In this document: positions 24,281 through 36,233 of the stretch, piece by piece
Layout: each line of letters opens with the position of its first letter
Position numbering within the stretch: position 1 is the stretch's first letter
NCBI GenBank assembly: GCA_003049485.1
Contig: PYST01000019.1
Location: 1-64,000, forward strand
Direction: 5' to 3'
Source of the DNA: Ophioceras dolichostomum
Lineage: Eukaryota; Ascomycota; Sordariomycetes; Magnaporthales; Ophioceraceae
Length of the DNA: 64,000 nucleotides
Notes under the pieces: generated by a model
Seen by the model: only the letters and a program-made list of their open reading frames with translations
Database searches by the model: none
What the model was told of the DNA's origin: nothing
Program-made: the position numbers and the translations under genes

Positions 24281-26127
24281 CTACCCGTGAATGGGCACAG
24301 TCCCGACATAGTTCAACGTCGACGGACTCGTCTCGTACCAGCGAAATTCGTGTATAGTAGGCTCGGGCGTAGTGTTTTCCACCCCATACACTCTTTTGTC
24401 TTCGTTCATAGCGATAGACTCGAATTTGATAGTTGTCGGCCCGCCGATCAGCCTCACCCGCTGGTTGGCCTTCCAGGACTGGTCGTCCCACATATGCGCG
24501 GTAAGGGCGCCGTCGGCCTCTTTTTGGAGGACGAGGACGTTGGTCCAGCTGTTGAACGAGGCGGCGGCGAGCTGCAGCGAGGAGCTACTCGGCACGCTTT
24601 GGGAGACGATTTGCCCTATATCATTGGGAGCTCAGGAGTCAGTCACAGGAAAAGCCAAGTGCGCGAAAGCGGGATTGTACGTAGATTGGGCTAGGTGCTC
24701 AGTAGCTTACCAGCTATCCACTGGCCATCCAGACCATACAGGCGCTCGTCAAGTATGCCACTGCGCTCAAAGTACGCGCGCAGGTCGGTCGGCGCCGGCT
24801 TGATGACAGGGTCGTCACCGAAAGACGTCAGTGCCAGCGCGCCTCCGGCGTCGTTCTGCTCCCACAGCGTCTCCGTCCGCGACCAGTCGGTCGAGTTCAG
24901 CCGCTTGAGCGACCAGTCCACGCTGCTCTGAAACACCACCTGGATCTCCCCCGGGCAGCCGTTAGGACAGTGCGGCCACACGGCCGCGAGCTGAGACGTG
25001 GCGCTGACCGGCCGGCTCGCCATCGGGGGTATCTCGCCGCCGGTCCAGACCTGGCATGTCTCGTCGGCGGTCTTGATCTCCGCCGCCATGTTCGTAGTTG
25101 TGACGTAGTAGATCCGCAACTCAAAAGCGTTCGCCGGTCCGCCGGCTGCCACAGCCGCCAAGGGCGTCCCTGACCGCACCTGGATCGGCATGTCGGCGCT
25201 CCGAAGCGCCTCCGACACGTTGACCGCCGTCCAGTTCCGGCCGGCGTGGTTCCAAAGTGAAAATATTAGGTTATCGTATGTGTCCTGCGAGACCACGCCG
25301 TACCGGGTAAGGGGGCTCGAATCCGTCCAGTTCACGGCCGCGATGCGAGAGCTACTGCGCAGGGGGGTGCCTAATGTAGCTCCGGTCGCGCCTCCGCCGT
25401 TACTTCCTTCGGTGCTGGTCCCGGGCGAGTTGGGAGTACGGATCATCGAGCCTAGGACTCCTCCTATTACGGCGCCGGAAATGGCCAGAAACGCTATGAG
25501 ACCGACGATGGTCCAGAATATCGCCGGTCGAATCCCGAATATCAGCCTCCTCTCTCGTGGGCGCCACTTCTCCTTTGAAGAGGCGTCTCTAGGGAGGATA
25601 GGCGCAAACGCGCTGTCGAGTGGCGGAGGGGAAACATCGGATGGCGAAGCTGCGTTTCGTTCAACGTCCCCTTGGGTTGAGCCCGAACGCATCGAAGGGG
25701 ATGGCGCCGGGCTCGGTTGTATTGGTAGTTCGACATATGAAGGAGCATATGAGTAGAAGGGGGCTGAGGGAGTGACTGAGGGAGGGGCCGCAGGAGGGAC
25801 CAAAGTAACCGGAGGGGTCGCAATGGCCGGAGACGGTCTGGTGGGACTGGTGATGGCCAAAGGATAGGAGATTGGGAGTGTTTCGTGGTATGGCGTATAA
25901 TAGCTGTTAACATGACTGTTGAAAAAGTCCTTATGCGTGCCCAATCCCTTGTCGGCTGACGAGTTATGAGGAGCGGATGATGCGTCGGACAAGACAGGCT
26001 GCGGGAATGAAGGGAAATGTTCGACGGGTAGGGCCTCTGGGAGGGAATAGAAGAACCGACTGCTCGGCTCCGGACTGGTTTGCCAAGAACGGCTCCCGGC
26101 GTGGCGGTCGCCATCAGGCTCTTCCAT
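24281..26127 (-). CDS. Single-pass membrane protein with lectin-like (fucose-lectin type) ectodomain
   Basis: Two exons (26127-24711 and 24615-24281, 95-bp intron) give 583 residues. Residues 1-200 are a proline/serine-rich, probably cytosolic tail with a basic KEKWRPRERR just before the membrane. One hydrophobic segment lies at about 200-226. The remaining 350 residues contain spaced WxD/WN-type blades such as IAAVNWTDSSPLTRYGVV and NTLVLQ-like strands that resemble the beta-propeller fold of fungal fucose-specific lectins. Several NxT/S sites would be glycosylated outside. It would be a type II membrane protein. Its ligand is unknown and the lectin assignment is by pattern only. The frame continues upstream to 26289, so a longer N-terminus is possible. 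Confidence 0.65.
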
Positions 26128-26953
26128 GGCGGTCTTTGGCGAGTGCGACCCGGACCCGAGCCCCGGGAACCTTCTCACCCAGATAGGCACCTGTAGGGAT
26201 GATGGTCGGGACCGACCGCGGAGATGAATCGGTACACTTGATATTAGAGGAGTGGGAGGAACCAGCCCACTAGGCAGAAGGGCGGCCAAAAAGGTTTAAT
26301 ACCATCGCATCGAGACCGAGCCAAGCACACCAGGCTGTAGCTTGTTGCCCCGTAGGGCTCGACCTCTTGCAACGGCACAGCAAGTAAGTGGCGTTTCGCG
26401 CCCTAATGAGGCGATCGCCGCCGCCGACGGAGAGGAGGCGGGGCGGAGCCGATTGCGCCAACATCCTACAACAGCCTCAAGCTTCCCAATGCGCTGTACA
26501 GCGTCACACAGGCACGACAGCCAGCGATCCAAGTCCGAGAACAAGAAGGATTGTGGATCCGAGACGGGGCGTGCCGAGGGCTTCAAAGTCCATGATGATG
26601 AGATGAACGAGCCAGTGCCTTCAGAGGTTGTAGTTCAATTCTCCAAGATGGCCGGTTGATCACACTCATTAGGGGTAGAGTGAGATTGAGCCACCACCGC
26701 ACAATCCACAGCAGAGGCTTGAGCCACCCCTTTCAATGGGCAACGAGGTCGGGGGTTCTTATCTCCCTAAAAAAGATACTGTACCCAAAATGGTCAACTT
26801 CCGGCCAGAAAAAAGAAAGTCCAGAAGGGGCAACGATTCCTCGGTCAAGGCGGTGGGAGGGTCAGGCAAACCGAGACCATTTCATCCGCCTTGCCTGTGC
26901 GCAGAGGAGAATGGAGGAAGAAGACGAGTTCCACGAGACACACCGAAAAAAAA
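26128..26953. other. Intergenic, no gene supported
   Basis: Upstream flank of the membrane lectin-like gene. Short overlapping frames only, with no recognisable domain or exon chain. Confidence 0.5.
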
Positions 26954-27023
26954 TACAGGAGCCTGAAAACAAACCCGGGGCCTAAGCATGGGACGCTTCG
27001 ACGTTACCATCCACCACTCCTGT
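26954..27023 (-). pseudogene. Decayed copy of tRNA-Gly(CCC)
   Basis: About 70 nt resembling the intact tRNA at 27496-27566. The acceptor stem still pairs (ACAGGAG with CTCCTGT), with a matched change on both sides, and the CCC anticodon and the GCTTAGGCCCCGGG segment are kept. The D arm has lost a base, the anticodon stem has lost its outer pair, and the T arm (CCGGG with TCAGG, loop TTTGTTT) no longer pairs well. An A8 run follows on the 3' side (T8 on the minus strand). Confidence 0.7.
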
Positions 27024-27495
27024 TATTGTTGAGGTTTCCGTTGTTCTGTAGACAGGAGCTGCGCGGGACAAAGTCAGGCGGGCATTATTCCACGATGAAG
27101 TGTGGAACAACGAGCGAGACCGAGCTGTTTGAAACAGAGACCGACCAACAGGTCAAGCTATCGAGGCGATAAAGCCTCGCCAACAAGGCAATTGGACTTC
27201 CAGGGGGCGGCACCATTATGACAGGAAGACAGCACGTTAAGAGACGCAATGTGAGCTGCCATGGTTGACCGGCGCGGTGCGAGCAGGGAACGAGAAGCTT
27301 TCTGGGCTGTTGAGGAGAATACTGTGCCAATCGGTAGAACCAGTGCGCCTAGGCTCACGCTGTGGTATCGAAGAATTAAAGATGACCGCGAGCAAGGGAG
27401 GAATTGTCAGAAATGTTGGATATAGGAAAAAAATGTCAAAAAAAATGAAAATGAAGACAGGTGAGGAAGGGCTCCAAAAAGAAAAACGGAAAAAT
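27024..27495. other. Spacer between the two tRNA copies
   Basis: No gene supported. The sequence flanking each tRNA copy is partly alike (A-rich side with GAAAAA, then a GTTGTT-rich side), which suggests a duplicated block larger than the tRNA itself. Confidence 0.4.
27490..27494 (-). terminator. Pol III terminator of tRNA-Gly
   Basis: Five Ts in a row on the minus strand, two bases beyond the mature tRNA end, as expected for RNA polymerase III termination. Confidence 0.7.
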
Positions 27496-27566
27496 TACAG
27501 GAACCGGGAATCGAACCCGGGGCCTAAGCATGGGAAGCTTAGATGTTACCATTACACCATTCCTGT
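27496..27566 (-). tRNA. tRNA-Gly(CCC)
   Basis: 71 nt fold into a clean cloverleaf: a seven-pair acceptor stem (ACAGGAA with TTCCTGT), a four-pair D stem, a five-pair anticodon stem (TAAGC with GCTTA) with loop TTCCCAT and anticodon CCC, and a five-pair T stem (CCGGG with CCCGG) with loop TTCGATT. The internal B box GGTTCGATTCC is complete and a T5 terminator follows. No intron is present. Position 1 is A rather than the usual G, which is uncommon for a glycine tRNA. Confidence 0.9.
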
Positions 27567-29094
27567 CAGTGTTGTTTGTTGGGGTAATGGTGGGTAGATT
27601 CAACTTATGTACGCTCTCAATGATCGGTCAGCGGAGGCCCCTCCCAAGGGCAATTGTGGCCGTACAAGCCCTCCCCCTAAACCCTTTCCCATAATTCAAG
27701 GGGCTGAATTTGAAAGAAAACGCAAATTTTCTGGGACATTTGGAAACACGAAAACACAGACATTGTTGTGTCATCATTTTTGCCTGCTGATTTATGAGGT
27801 GGCAAGTGAGACAGTCAGTGGTATGGCGTGGATCGGCACGGCACCGGTGTGCCGCCATCAGTGAGCGAGCACCTTGCATGTGAGAAGTCTAGAGAGAGAC
27901 ACAGGAGGGCTGATGTTAGATGATGGACGAATAACGCAGGGGCTCATCATTGTACGCTGCGTTTACGAGAGAGCCTAGGAGGTGGTCATTGCTCGAGTAT
28001 CAATACCGCATGGACTCTCCCTGCACACTGTTGTAAATTCCAGCAATGAGACAAGAGAAACGGGAGATGAGTATTCTCGCATCATGTTCTCCAAGATCAC
28101 CAACTACCTTGATCGACGCTCTCTAGCTAGCAGTAGGGTATTGCTATACTCGCAATAAATGCAGGGATGACTATCTGCACCTGATAAACCACAGCCGGGA
28201 ATGGCCTTCGGACGACTCTTGAACGTAGCCTTGCTTCATCACCGAGGTGACACTACTATGACTTAAGCCGACTATGTCCGCGACACTGCGTAGCATCATA
28301 AGCCTACGGCGCATGCTTCCTAGGGAAGACCAGGACTCTAGGTGATGCAGCATAGAGCACTTATATGAAGAGATTCGACCTCTCCACATAGCTGTTCATC
28401 TCACCTTCCACTGGAAGAACAGAACAATCCAAACAACAGGAAGTCTCCATAAGAAGAGAATTGCGGATCATCAGGACTCCTCGCAATAATCTTGGGGAAA
28501 AAATGCAGACAGTCTCCCCATATCAAAGCTCAGTGGCGGTCCCCAACCCGGCTCGACCCGGCCAGGGGCGGCCCGGCCACTGACCATCAACCACGCCCAG
28601 TAAATACACGACGCCATCCTCACCGACCAAGACCTTTCAAATCACCTCATAGGATGTTGCCAGCTCCGCCCATCTTAGTCATCGCTCCTCCGAATTTCTT
28701 CCAATTCGGAAAGGGTAGGGCAACCCGATGAGTCTCCTCTGTCTCACCCTGTAGCACACCCGCCCACTTTGGTTGGCGGTCCCTCCCGGCCCCAGACGCA
28801 GCCCTGTGGAGAAGAAGGCCGAGCCGGCCGGCAGGCCGAGCTTTCGACCGAAGCGACACGACGGCGGCCGCATCGGCAGGCCAACGACTCAGATACAAAC
28901 TCGTATCTACTACGTCTCACCTGCCTGTCCCCCACCGAAAGGGTTGCGCTTGACTGTACTCCTCACATCTCCTCCTACACCTCCGCACTCTGTCCACTCT
29001 TGTTGTTCTCCTTCCATCTGCTTCCATATTCCTCTCTTCTTCGATTTCTTTTTTTCTTCGGTATTCGATACCTTACTTCTTTAAGTCTAACAAG
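27567..29094. other. Intergenic upstream of the small spliced gene
   Basis: Nothing supported as a gene. A minus-strand frame at 28171-28389 has a helix-turn-helix-like stretch but no family match I can defend. The last 120 bp (28980-29094) are strongly pyrimidine-rich, typical of a fungal 5' leader. Confidence 0.5.
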
Positions 29095-29565
29095 ATGCTC
29101 TCATTCTTCTTCCCAGTGCTTTCTGGCCTGTACGAGTCCCGTCTGCAGACCAACGAGCAGCACCTCCAGGAGGCCCGGCGCCGGCGCCGGACGCAGCCGC
29201 AGCCCAGGCGGCTTCTGCTGAGCGCCTCACAGCTACACAGTAAGTTTGCCTGCCTACATCTTCTTCCTCTACTCTCTTCCCTCCTCCCGTTTATCCGCCT
29301 CGTACTCGCAAGGCTAACCCTGCACCCTCTTATAGACGCATCCAACAACAATAGCACGACGACGGCCGCCACCAGTAAGTCCCAGCTGGAGCTGGAGCTG
29401 GAGCTGCTTCCGGCGCCACCTGCCCCGGCCCCGCCGGTGTCGTTTCCTCTCGCCACGATCGGCGACCAGCGCCGGCTCGAGCTGGAGCTCCGGCGGAAGC
29501 AGATGGTCTCGCAGCTGTGGTGGACAAGGTCAGCCGGTCGTCTACGTGGCGTTACTCCTCGTTAG
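29095..29565 (+). CDS. Small hypothetical protein, two exons
   Basis: Not recognised. Exons 29095-29239 and 29336-29565 flank a 96-bp intron with donor GTAAGT, branch GGCTAACCC and acceptor TATAG, and join in frame to 124 residues. The start sits after a long CT-rich leader, in good context (AACAAGATG). The protein opens with a short hydrophobic segment, then a very basic RRRRR region, an Asn/Thr/Ser-rich linker, a LELELELL run and a second basic patch. The hydrophobic N-terminus is short and lacks a clear cleavage site. Function unknown. Confidence 0.55.
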   Translation: MLSFFFPVLSGLYESRLQTNEQHLQEARRRRRTQPQPRRLLLSASQLHSKFACLHLLPLLSSLLPFIRLVLARLTLHPLIDASNNNSTTTAATSKSQLELELELLPAPPAPAPPVSFPLATIGDQRRLELELRRKQMVSQLWWTRSAGRLRGVTPR

Positions 29566-30870
29566 GTGCTGTATGGTTGAATTTATTCTTATCATTAGCC
29601 TCATCTGTTCCTCAGGATCACCAGCAGCGTAGATAATCCGTCCTAATAATACTCACTTGCGGACAGGCATTAGGCAGCTAGCGGATGACGAAGAAAACAA
29701 AGGATTAAAACGGGTCATCAATTTGTTGTTATATACCCAACATACCAGATAGAAAGTTGCAAGACAAATAGAATCGTACTGCACCAAGTCAGGAATCAAC
29801 CGATTCAGAAGAAACGAACTGGACCAACAGTGTTTGGTCATGAAAGAGAGGGACATCCTGCAGGGGCACCCCAAGAAACGAAGACACCTTCCGCAGACAT
29901 ACTACCGAAAATAAAGCATACTAACACCACGATGATCAAGAAAATAAGAGAAAGATGAGGATTACCATCATACTTTTAGTAATACACGGGAGTGACGACC
30001 AGCTCGCGAGAAATGTGCGAAAGAAAAAGGTGCGACAGTAGAGACAACTCCCCCCAAACCCCCTTTTACCATTCCGACGCCGAAAACTCCAACCAGCCAG
30101 AGGCAGATCAAGGAGATAACAGCAAGGAAAAGAAAACACCCGAAAAGAGAATAAGCTTAAAAGTAGAAGGAAATGCGAGGCGAATAAAAGCGAGATATCA
30201 GACAGACCGAGAATCCGAGAAGCGACGGACTTCGGATTGCCGGTCTCAGCATCGAAACTCCCTGGCCTCTTTTTTTGTATCGTCGCTTCCACAGACAGTC
30301 CAGCCCAACTGCAGCTTGATATTTGGGTTTTAACACAAGACGCATGAAAAAAACAAGACGAAAGCACAGACATAGGGAAAATGACCAAATGGCAGTCCGG
30401 GTTGGTTGGTGGGCAAAGAGTTAAATGCCTAGTACGCAAAAAGCAACGCCGAGATAACCAAAAAACACCGGGCAAACTAAACAAAGAAAGAAAGTTAAGG
30501 AAATGAGATAAGAAAAGAAAATGGCTTCGTTGCCATCGCCAACGCTCTTTCGAGCGTCCGCGTTGTGTTCGATAATGGCAGGGGCGATTTTATTCGCCGC
30601 CGGGGGTTTGTGGTTCCATAATCTCCGTCATGGGCGTCCAGGGCTCTCTTCCCAGACGGGAGGAAGAACGCCTATGGATGGCATGTGCAGCAGATGGATC
30701 GTCGTGAATTTTCAGGGGTATCATTGGCCGTATTATCGAGTTCCTCCAAAATATTCCAGACCAGTGCCACCCTCAACTCAAACCAACGGCTTGCAGGCCG
30801 TCATCCTCGGTCTCCTCCCCCTTGAATCGGAACCACAACAACCCAACAACACCCTCAAAGCGCCCGATCC
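29566..30870. other. Intergenic, A/T-richer, no gene supported
   Basis: Downstream of the small spliced gene and downstream of the Ca2+/H+ exchanger stop. It has long A-rich and G/A-rich runs and probably the 3' UTRs of both genes. Confidence 0.5.
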
Positions 30871-32882
30871 TTAGAAGATGCTCATTAGCGAATCGAGCGC
30901 GTGCGCCGGGCTAGCCCAGAATGCCAGCGCGATGATGAAGTACAGCCCCAGCAGCATCGCGCCCTCGAGGTAGTTGGACTTGCCGTCCTGCACCGTGTAC
31001 GTCACGACTAGGACCGACAGCGCGAACGCGACGGTCTGGAACGTCTCGAAGCGCAGGCTCATCGGCTGGTCGAGCACGAGCCACCCCGTGATGACCAGGG
31101 CGGGAGTGACGAGCAGGGCGATCTGGATGCTGGAGCCGATGGCGACACCCATGGCCAGGTCCATCTTGTTGCGCACGGCCACGACGCAGGCCGTGACGTG
31201 CTCGGCGGCGTTGCCCACGATCGGGATGAGGATCAGCCCGATGAACGCGCGGCTAAGCACGCCCGTCTCGACGATCGGCTCGATGCTCTCGACCAGGTAG
31301 TCGGCGCAGAACGAGATGATGACCGTCACAAGGATGAGCACGATCCCCGCCGCCCACCACGTGATGTGGTCCTCGGACTGCCCCTCCGTCTCCGGCGTCG
31401 CCGCCATCCCCGTTTGGGCCTCTCCTGATTCTCCTCCATCGGCCGAGTTGCTGTTGCCATTCGTGGTGGCTTCGGGATTCGCGGGGGTGCTCGGAGTGCT
31501 ATTCGCAGCGGCATTGTCGGTTCCGTTCGCGGTGGTGTTGCTCGCGGTTGCGTTCGAGTTGCTGTTCGAGTGGCTCGACGTGCCCGGTTTGCCGTCGAAC
31601 AGGTTATTGTGCGTCCCGATCTGGAAAACGAGGTACATCACGTAGAGGAGCAGCAGGACGATCGAGGTGCCCCGGGACAGGAACAGGATGGATGCGTCCT
31701 TTTCTTCTTTGTCGGACCCGTCAAGGACGCCATAGAGCTAGACACGGGGGGGAACCATGTAGCGTTGTTAGTAACGCATATCATCTCCCTCCCAAGCCAG
31801 CGACTTAAACCACGGAAGTAGCTAGGGGTGTAGAGTTTTGCCTTACGGTAGCGGGGATGATCATGGACGCGGCAGCCAGAGTCATCAGCGAGCAGGTCGT
31901 CTGCGCGGTAGCCGACGCGAATTCTTGTTCCGTGCCATGGCCGTCATCGTCTCTCATGTTGGTGAGACCGCCGAGCAGGAAGCACATTCCCATCACCAGC
32001 AGCAAGTTTGACAGAATCGATCCCAGCATCGACGCCTGCACGACCTCGATCTGCCCCTGTTGCAGGGCAATGACGCTGACCTGTTCGGCACCGCAACGGG
32101 GGGGGGGGGGTCAGCAGACCGTCTTCATCGCCTCGAGGCTTCACAGTCGGTTTCGATACGGAGCCGAGGATGGAGGACACATACAATTAGTTCCACCGCG
32201 TTCCCGAAAGTCGCATTAATCAGGCCACCGAGAGTAGGGCCAGTCGACACAGCCATCTGTTCCGTGGCAAAGGAGAGAATGGCCGCGAGAGGCATGATGG
32301 CGAGGAAGTTCAACGTAAACACCGATGCTGGCGACCAGCCCGAGTGGGCGGCCACAACGCCAATCGGAACGAATATGAGTAAAACATTAACGGGGCCTTT
32401 GGTGGTGCAGACGTGTTAGCAGGGCGACAGGGCAGGCGGTCGCAGAATTGTAAGGCAGGCGCGAGCGGAACTCGACCCTGGGACAGCCCCCAGATATCGT
32501 CTAGACGACTGGGAACATGGTAAGAAGACCCCGGGATATGGACACCGCGCAAAACGCGGGCAGAGGATAAATACTCACTGCTACACAACGCCTTCTTGCA
32601 AACCTTCCACGTGTTGGCTAGGGCCTTGACGAAGAATTCGTTGCTGTCCTGGCCGGGGTTATATTTCGGGTTGAAGACGACGTGCAGCCAGTGGCGAGAC
32701 CGGCGCTCGTTGCGCATACTCGTGCCTGTCCGACTGCGGCCGAGGAGCGAGGTGTTCTCATCCGGCTCTGCGCCGTTGGCGTGGTGACCATCGCCGTCGC
32801 CACCGGCGCCACTGCCGGAGGCGTGACCACCCGGCATATGGCCGTTGGGGCCATTGCCCTTATCGCAAAGTCCACTGGCCAT
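30871..32882 (-). CDS. vcx1: Vacuolar-type Ca2+/H+ exchanger (CaCA family)
   Basis: Multi-pass membrane antiporter that moves Ca2+ into the vacuole in exchange for protons. Four exons (32882-32579, 32396-32185, 32080-31847, 31737-30871), introns 182, 104 and 109 bp, give 538 residues. The two alpha repeats are clear: GNAVELIVSVIALQQG and GNAAEHVTACVVAVRNKMD, each with the catalytic acidic residue in GNA(V/A)E. The N-terminal 70 residues are charged and cytosolic with glycine/serine-rich runs. A long Asn/Ser/Thr-rich loop replaces the usual acidic loop. All four splice junctions are in frame with good signals. Fungi have several paralogues, so the exact orthologue is not fixed. Confidence 0.92.
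32098..32110 (-). repeat. Homopolymer C13 within an exchanger intron
   Basis: Thirteen Gs on the plus strand inside intron 2 of the exchanger gene. The run does not touch the splice signals; its length may be imprecise. Confidence 0.8.
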
Positions 32883-35800
32883 GCGAACTTTTCTTAAGAA
32901 TTCCACAGAGGCTGGAGGGTGGCAGTAGGTGTCAGTATAGTTCGGCAGCACCGAAGTCCATGTAGACACGCCAAGTAAGAACAGTAACTATGAAGTTCAT
33001 ATCCTAGAGGCGTGGTGGCAGTCTGCGGGAACGATAATGACCAGGTGGCGCTCATCCGGGTGCTTTATGGGCTGGTGGCACCGTTGGTCGGCTCCTGCAG
33101 AGTGCGAGGGAGGAGGATCGGCAAGGGGCATGGAATGTGCCAGAGAAAAGTGATTTGTATTGCGGAATGTCGAAGACAAAAAAAAAAGTGAAGAACCGAA
33201 TGCGGTGGACAACAAACCCAACGGCTTGGCGGCGGCCAGCGTCTAGGTCGAGTTTAGGTATCACAAAGTTCCAAGTGGTTCAACGGGCACAGATAAGGAT
33301 AGGGAACACAAGTGAAATGACAGCCCCGGGGAAGCCTTGAAAGTATGAAAATACCTTAACAGCTTGTACGGGAGTGGTTAATGTAGAAAGGAGGAATGAT
33401 GATGAAAGGTTTTCCGGACAACGAGGGGTGGCTGCAGGTGTGTATATTGGGGAGGTGTGGTGGTGGGTGTAGTGAGTGCTACAGCCAGTCGGACTTTTGA
33501 GTTTCAGACAAGGGGAGGAGCAAAGAAGAGAGAACAAGAAAAAGACTCGTGCAACTCACAAATTCCCATGGTCAACTGATTGAGCGAGTTGAGTTATATT
33601 GGCTCTAGGCTGACAGTCAGGCCGGATTCAATGAGGTTCCGCAAATCCTTGGGTAGGAGCACCGGATCTGCTGGTCACAACCAACCCAGGTACGTGCAGG
33701 ACGAGGTGCAGTGAAGTGCAGCAAGCGGGATCGCTGTCCGGAGAAGCTCGCCCTTGTTTGGCCAAGCGACGCCAACAGCACCAAAAACCCGATCCGACAG
33801 GGAGGTGACAGCGATGTAGGTGGCGGTGCTGCGGACGGTATCGATGACCGGTATCCCGTGGCAGAAGGTGTAAAGAGCCGGCGGGTGGTGGGGCAATAAC
33901 GAGTTGAGAAATCGACGATGACCAGAGTGGTGAAGTGCGGGGAGGGGGTGATGTACTTGTGCACTTCCAGTCCGTAGCTTCTAGACTGCTGCGACCTTTC
34001 CAATGTGGTGGTGTGTTCCTTCTCTGTCTTGGTGGTGCCCAACTGCAACGGACGTCGGTTATGACACTGCGGTACAGCGTGTGAGCTGTTACAAAGCACA
34101 GCTATACGCCGTCCGGTTGGATCAGAGCTTCACCGGATTGGAAAGTGCAGTCTTGGCGGCGCTCAAAGGGCGGGCTGGACCAATGAAGCCAAGGAGGGCG
34201 CGGCTGTGGTGGTGACTGGTGACGTGCGGTAGATTCGTTCGCCGGGATGGCTGGGACGACTGGGATGTGCCTGATATCAGGAATCAAAACGTCTGTCCCG
34301 AAGGCGGCTACGGGAGCTAGGAAGTCGAGACGGTCGGTTCAGCAGGTCTTACAGGTCGGAAGAGCGCCGGACGGGATTATTTATTACAACGAGATTTGAT
34401 ATTTGCTGGGCCGTAGTTCCGGGCCGGGCCTGGTCTGTTGTTGGGTGTCGATCGAGTTAGGATGCAATCTGGTCTGAAGAAGAGCGCCACGAGCTTGAGC
34501 TGTTGGTGCTGTTTTCATCCGTTTGTGGTGCAGATATGTGATGGGCCAGCCAACACCAGAAACAAAGCCACTACGGGGATTGCTGGGAATGGGGAATATG
34601 CGAAAGAGTGAGTTGAAGTTTAACAAGAAGAAGATTCACGAGCGTCAACCAACCCTCCTTGGGATGGAAAAAAAAATCAGGACTAGGAAAAGCTTGCTTT
34701 CGTGTCAGTGATGTTGGAACGTATCGAAGAGTTACCGGCGTATCAATTCAACTCGAGAAGAAACCTGACGACACTGGACCCACGTCACTCGTTTTCAATT
34801 GCGATCGGGAGCTGCCCGCTTCTTTCGCCCCCAGATCCTGATTCCGGGACCCTTCTGACAGGGGGAATCCCGGAGAGGACATTTTTGAATGTACTTCGAA
34901 AATGGCGGAAAATGGCTCGAGGAACGCCAAGGAGAAGGAGCTTGGCAAGCAGGGGGAGCTTTGGGTGTGCGCCAAGAGCCAAGAGGGTGGCTGTGTTCAA
35001 ATCCCTTGGCAAAATTGGCTGCCTCCCTGCGTCTTCCCAAAGTCAAAACGCAGTGGAACTCAACGAGCGGCCGAACAACGGACGGGAATCCACAGGCGCT
35101 GGCAAGAGATCAGACAGCGAGACAGCGAGACCGCGAGGAGACATTTTGCCAAGGCCAGGGGGTGCTGCGAATTGATCCGGCTTTTGACGACGATTCGACT
35201 CCTCGTCCCAGCGTGGGCGCAAACCGTAACACATTGAGGTCAACCTGGCTCCCTGCCCACAGTTTATCAGTTGAGCAAGACGGCGGGAATGTCGATCACG
35301 CCAATGGGATTTTGTGATTTGGATGCATTGGCACCGCACGAGTGTGGCAGTGCAACAGCTTCCACGAGCTCTCCTGCAGCTTGGCTCCACGAGAGAAGCT
35401 CTATCGCCAAGCGTGGGGTGAATTGAATCCAAACTCGTCGGGGTCCAAACTGGAGCTTCCTGAAGCTTCAATTCAGCTTCAAAGAGCTCTCCGCGGTGGG
35501 TATCAATAATTGATGCCTGAGGAATCTGGGTCCTGCTGGCTGGTCTTTATGATACTGAGGCTCGCAGAGATATCCCATCGTCGCCGCGATGTGCGAGCAA
35601 GTGCCCACTAAGGCTATTGGTCGCTGAGCGCGATGAAGGCGCACATGTGCGGTGTCAGTTTGCGGATAGCTGGCCGATCGATCACTGGGTCAGGGGCTGG
35701 CTGGCTTTCAGCACTTGACATATCTCACCTCATCACCACGTCGTAATATCACAGACACCAGATACCGACACAGCATATACGGACGGGAACAGCACACATG

Positions 35801-36233
35801 AATGATTGATCCCGTTCAGTCCTGCCCGGCCAACACGGAGGATTAAGATGCCCGACTCCGTCCGGCATGCTTCGCCTCGGTCTAGTGCAAACCCGTTCTC
35901 CGGTCTGCAGTCTATGAGACGCAGCTCACGGATAGTCCGTCAGAAGAAGACGGCGTGCCAGATCAAGTCACAGACGGCCCTAAAATATGAGGACATATCT
36001 GCATAGGTAAGCAGGGCTTGCCACTGGCGCGGACAGGTCATCACAATATAACATGTCATCACCAAAACAAGCCACTTGAACATACGTAATTTCTAAAATG
36101 CGAATGTGGCAACTGGTTGCCTCCTATGCTGCCGTGCTCCCATGCTTCCCGATGTACATACATGCGCTAATACGTCGACCGGTGTGATCGCACCAACAAA
36201 AAGAGGATTCAAATGGATGATTCCAAAAGGATT
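32883..36233. other. Intergenic upstream of the exchanger, no gene supported
   Basis: About 3.35 kb without a defensible gene. It should hold the exchanger promoter and 5' leader, and on the right the 3' flank of the GH81 gene. Open frames are short and lack domains. Confidence 0.5.

Noticed and set aside
28171..28389. Minus-strand frame with a helix-turn-helix-like stretch, possibly transposase debris
   Set aside because: Too short, no other transposase motif (no DDE/D block), no terminal repeats found.
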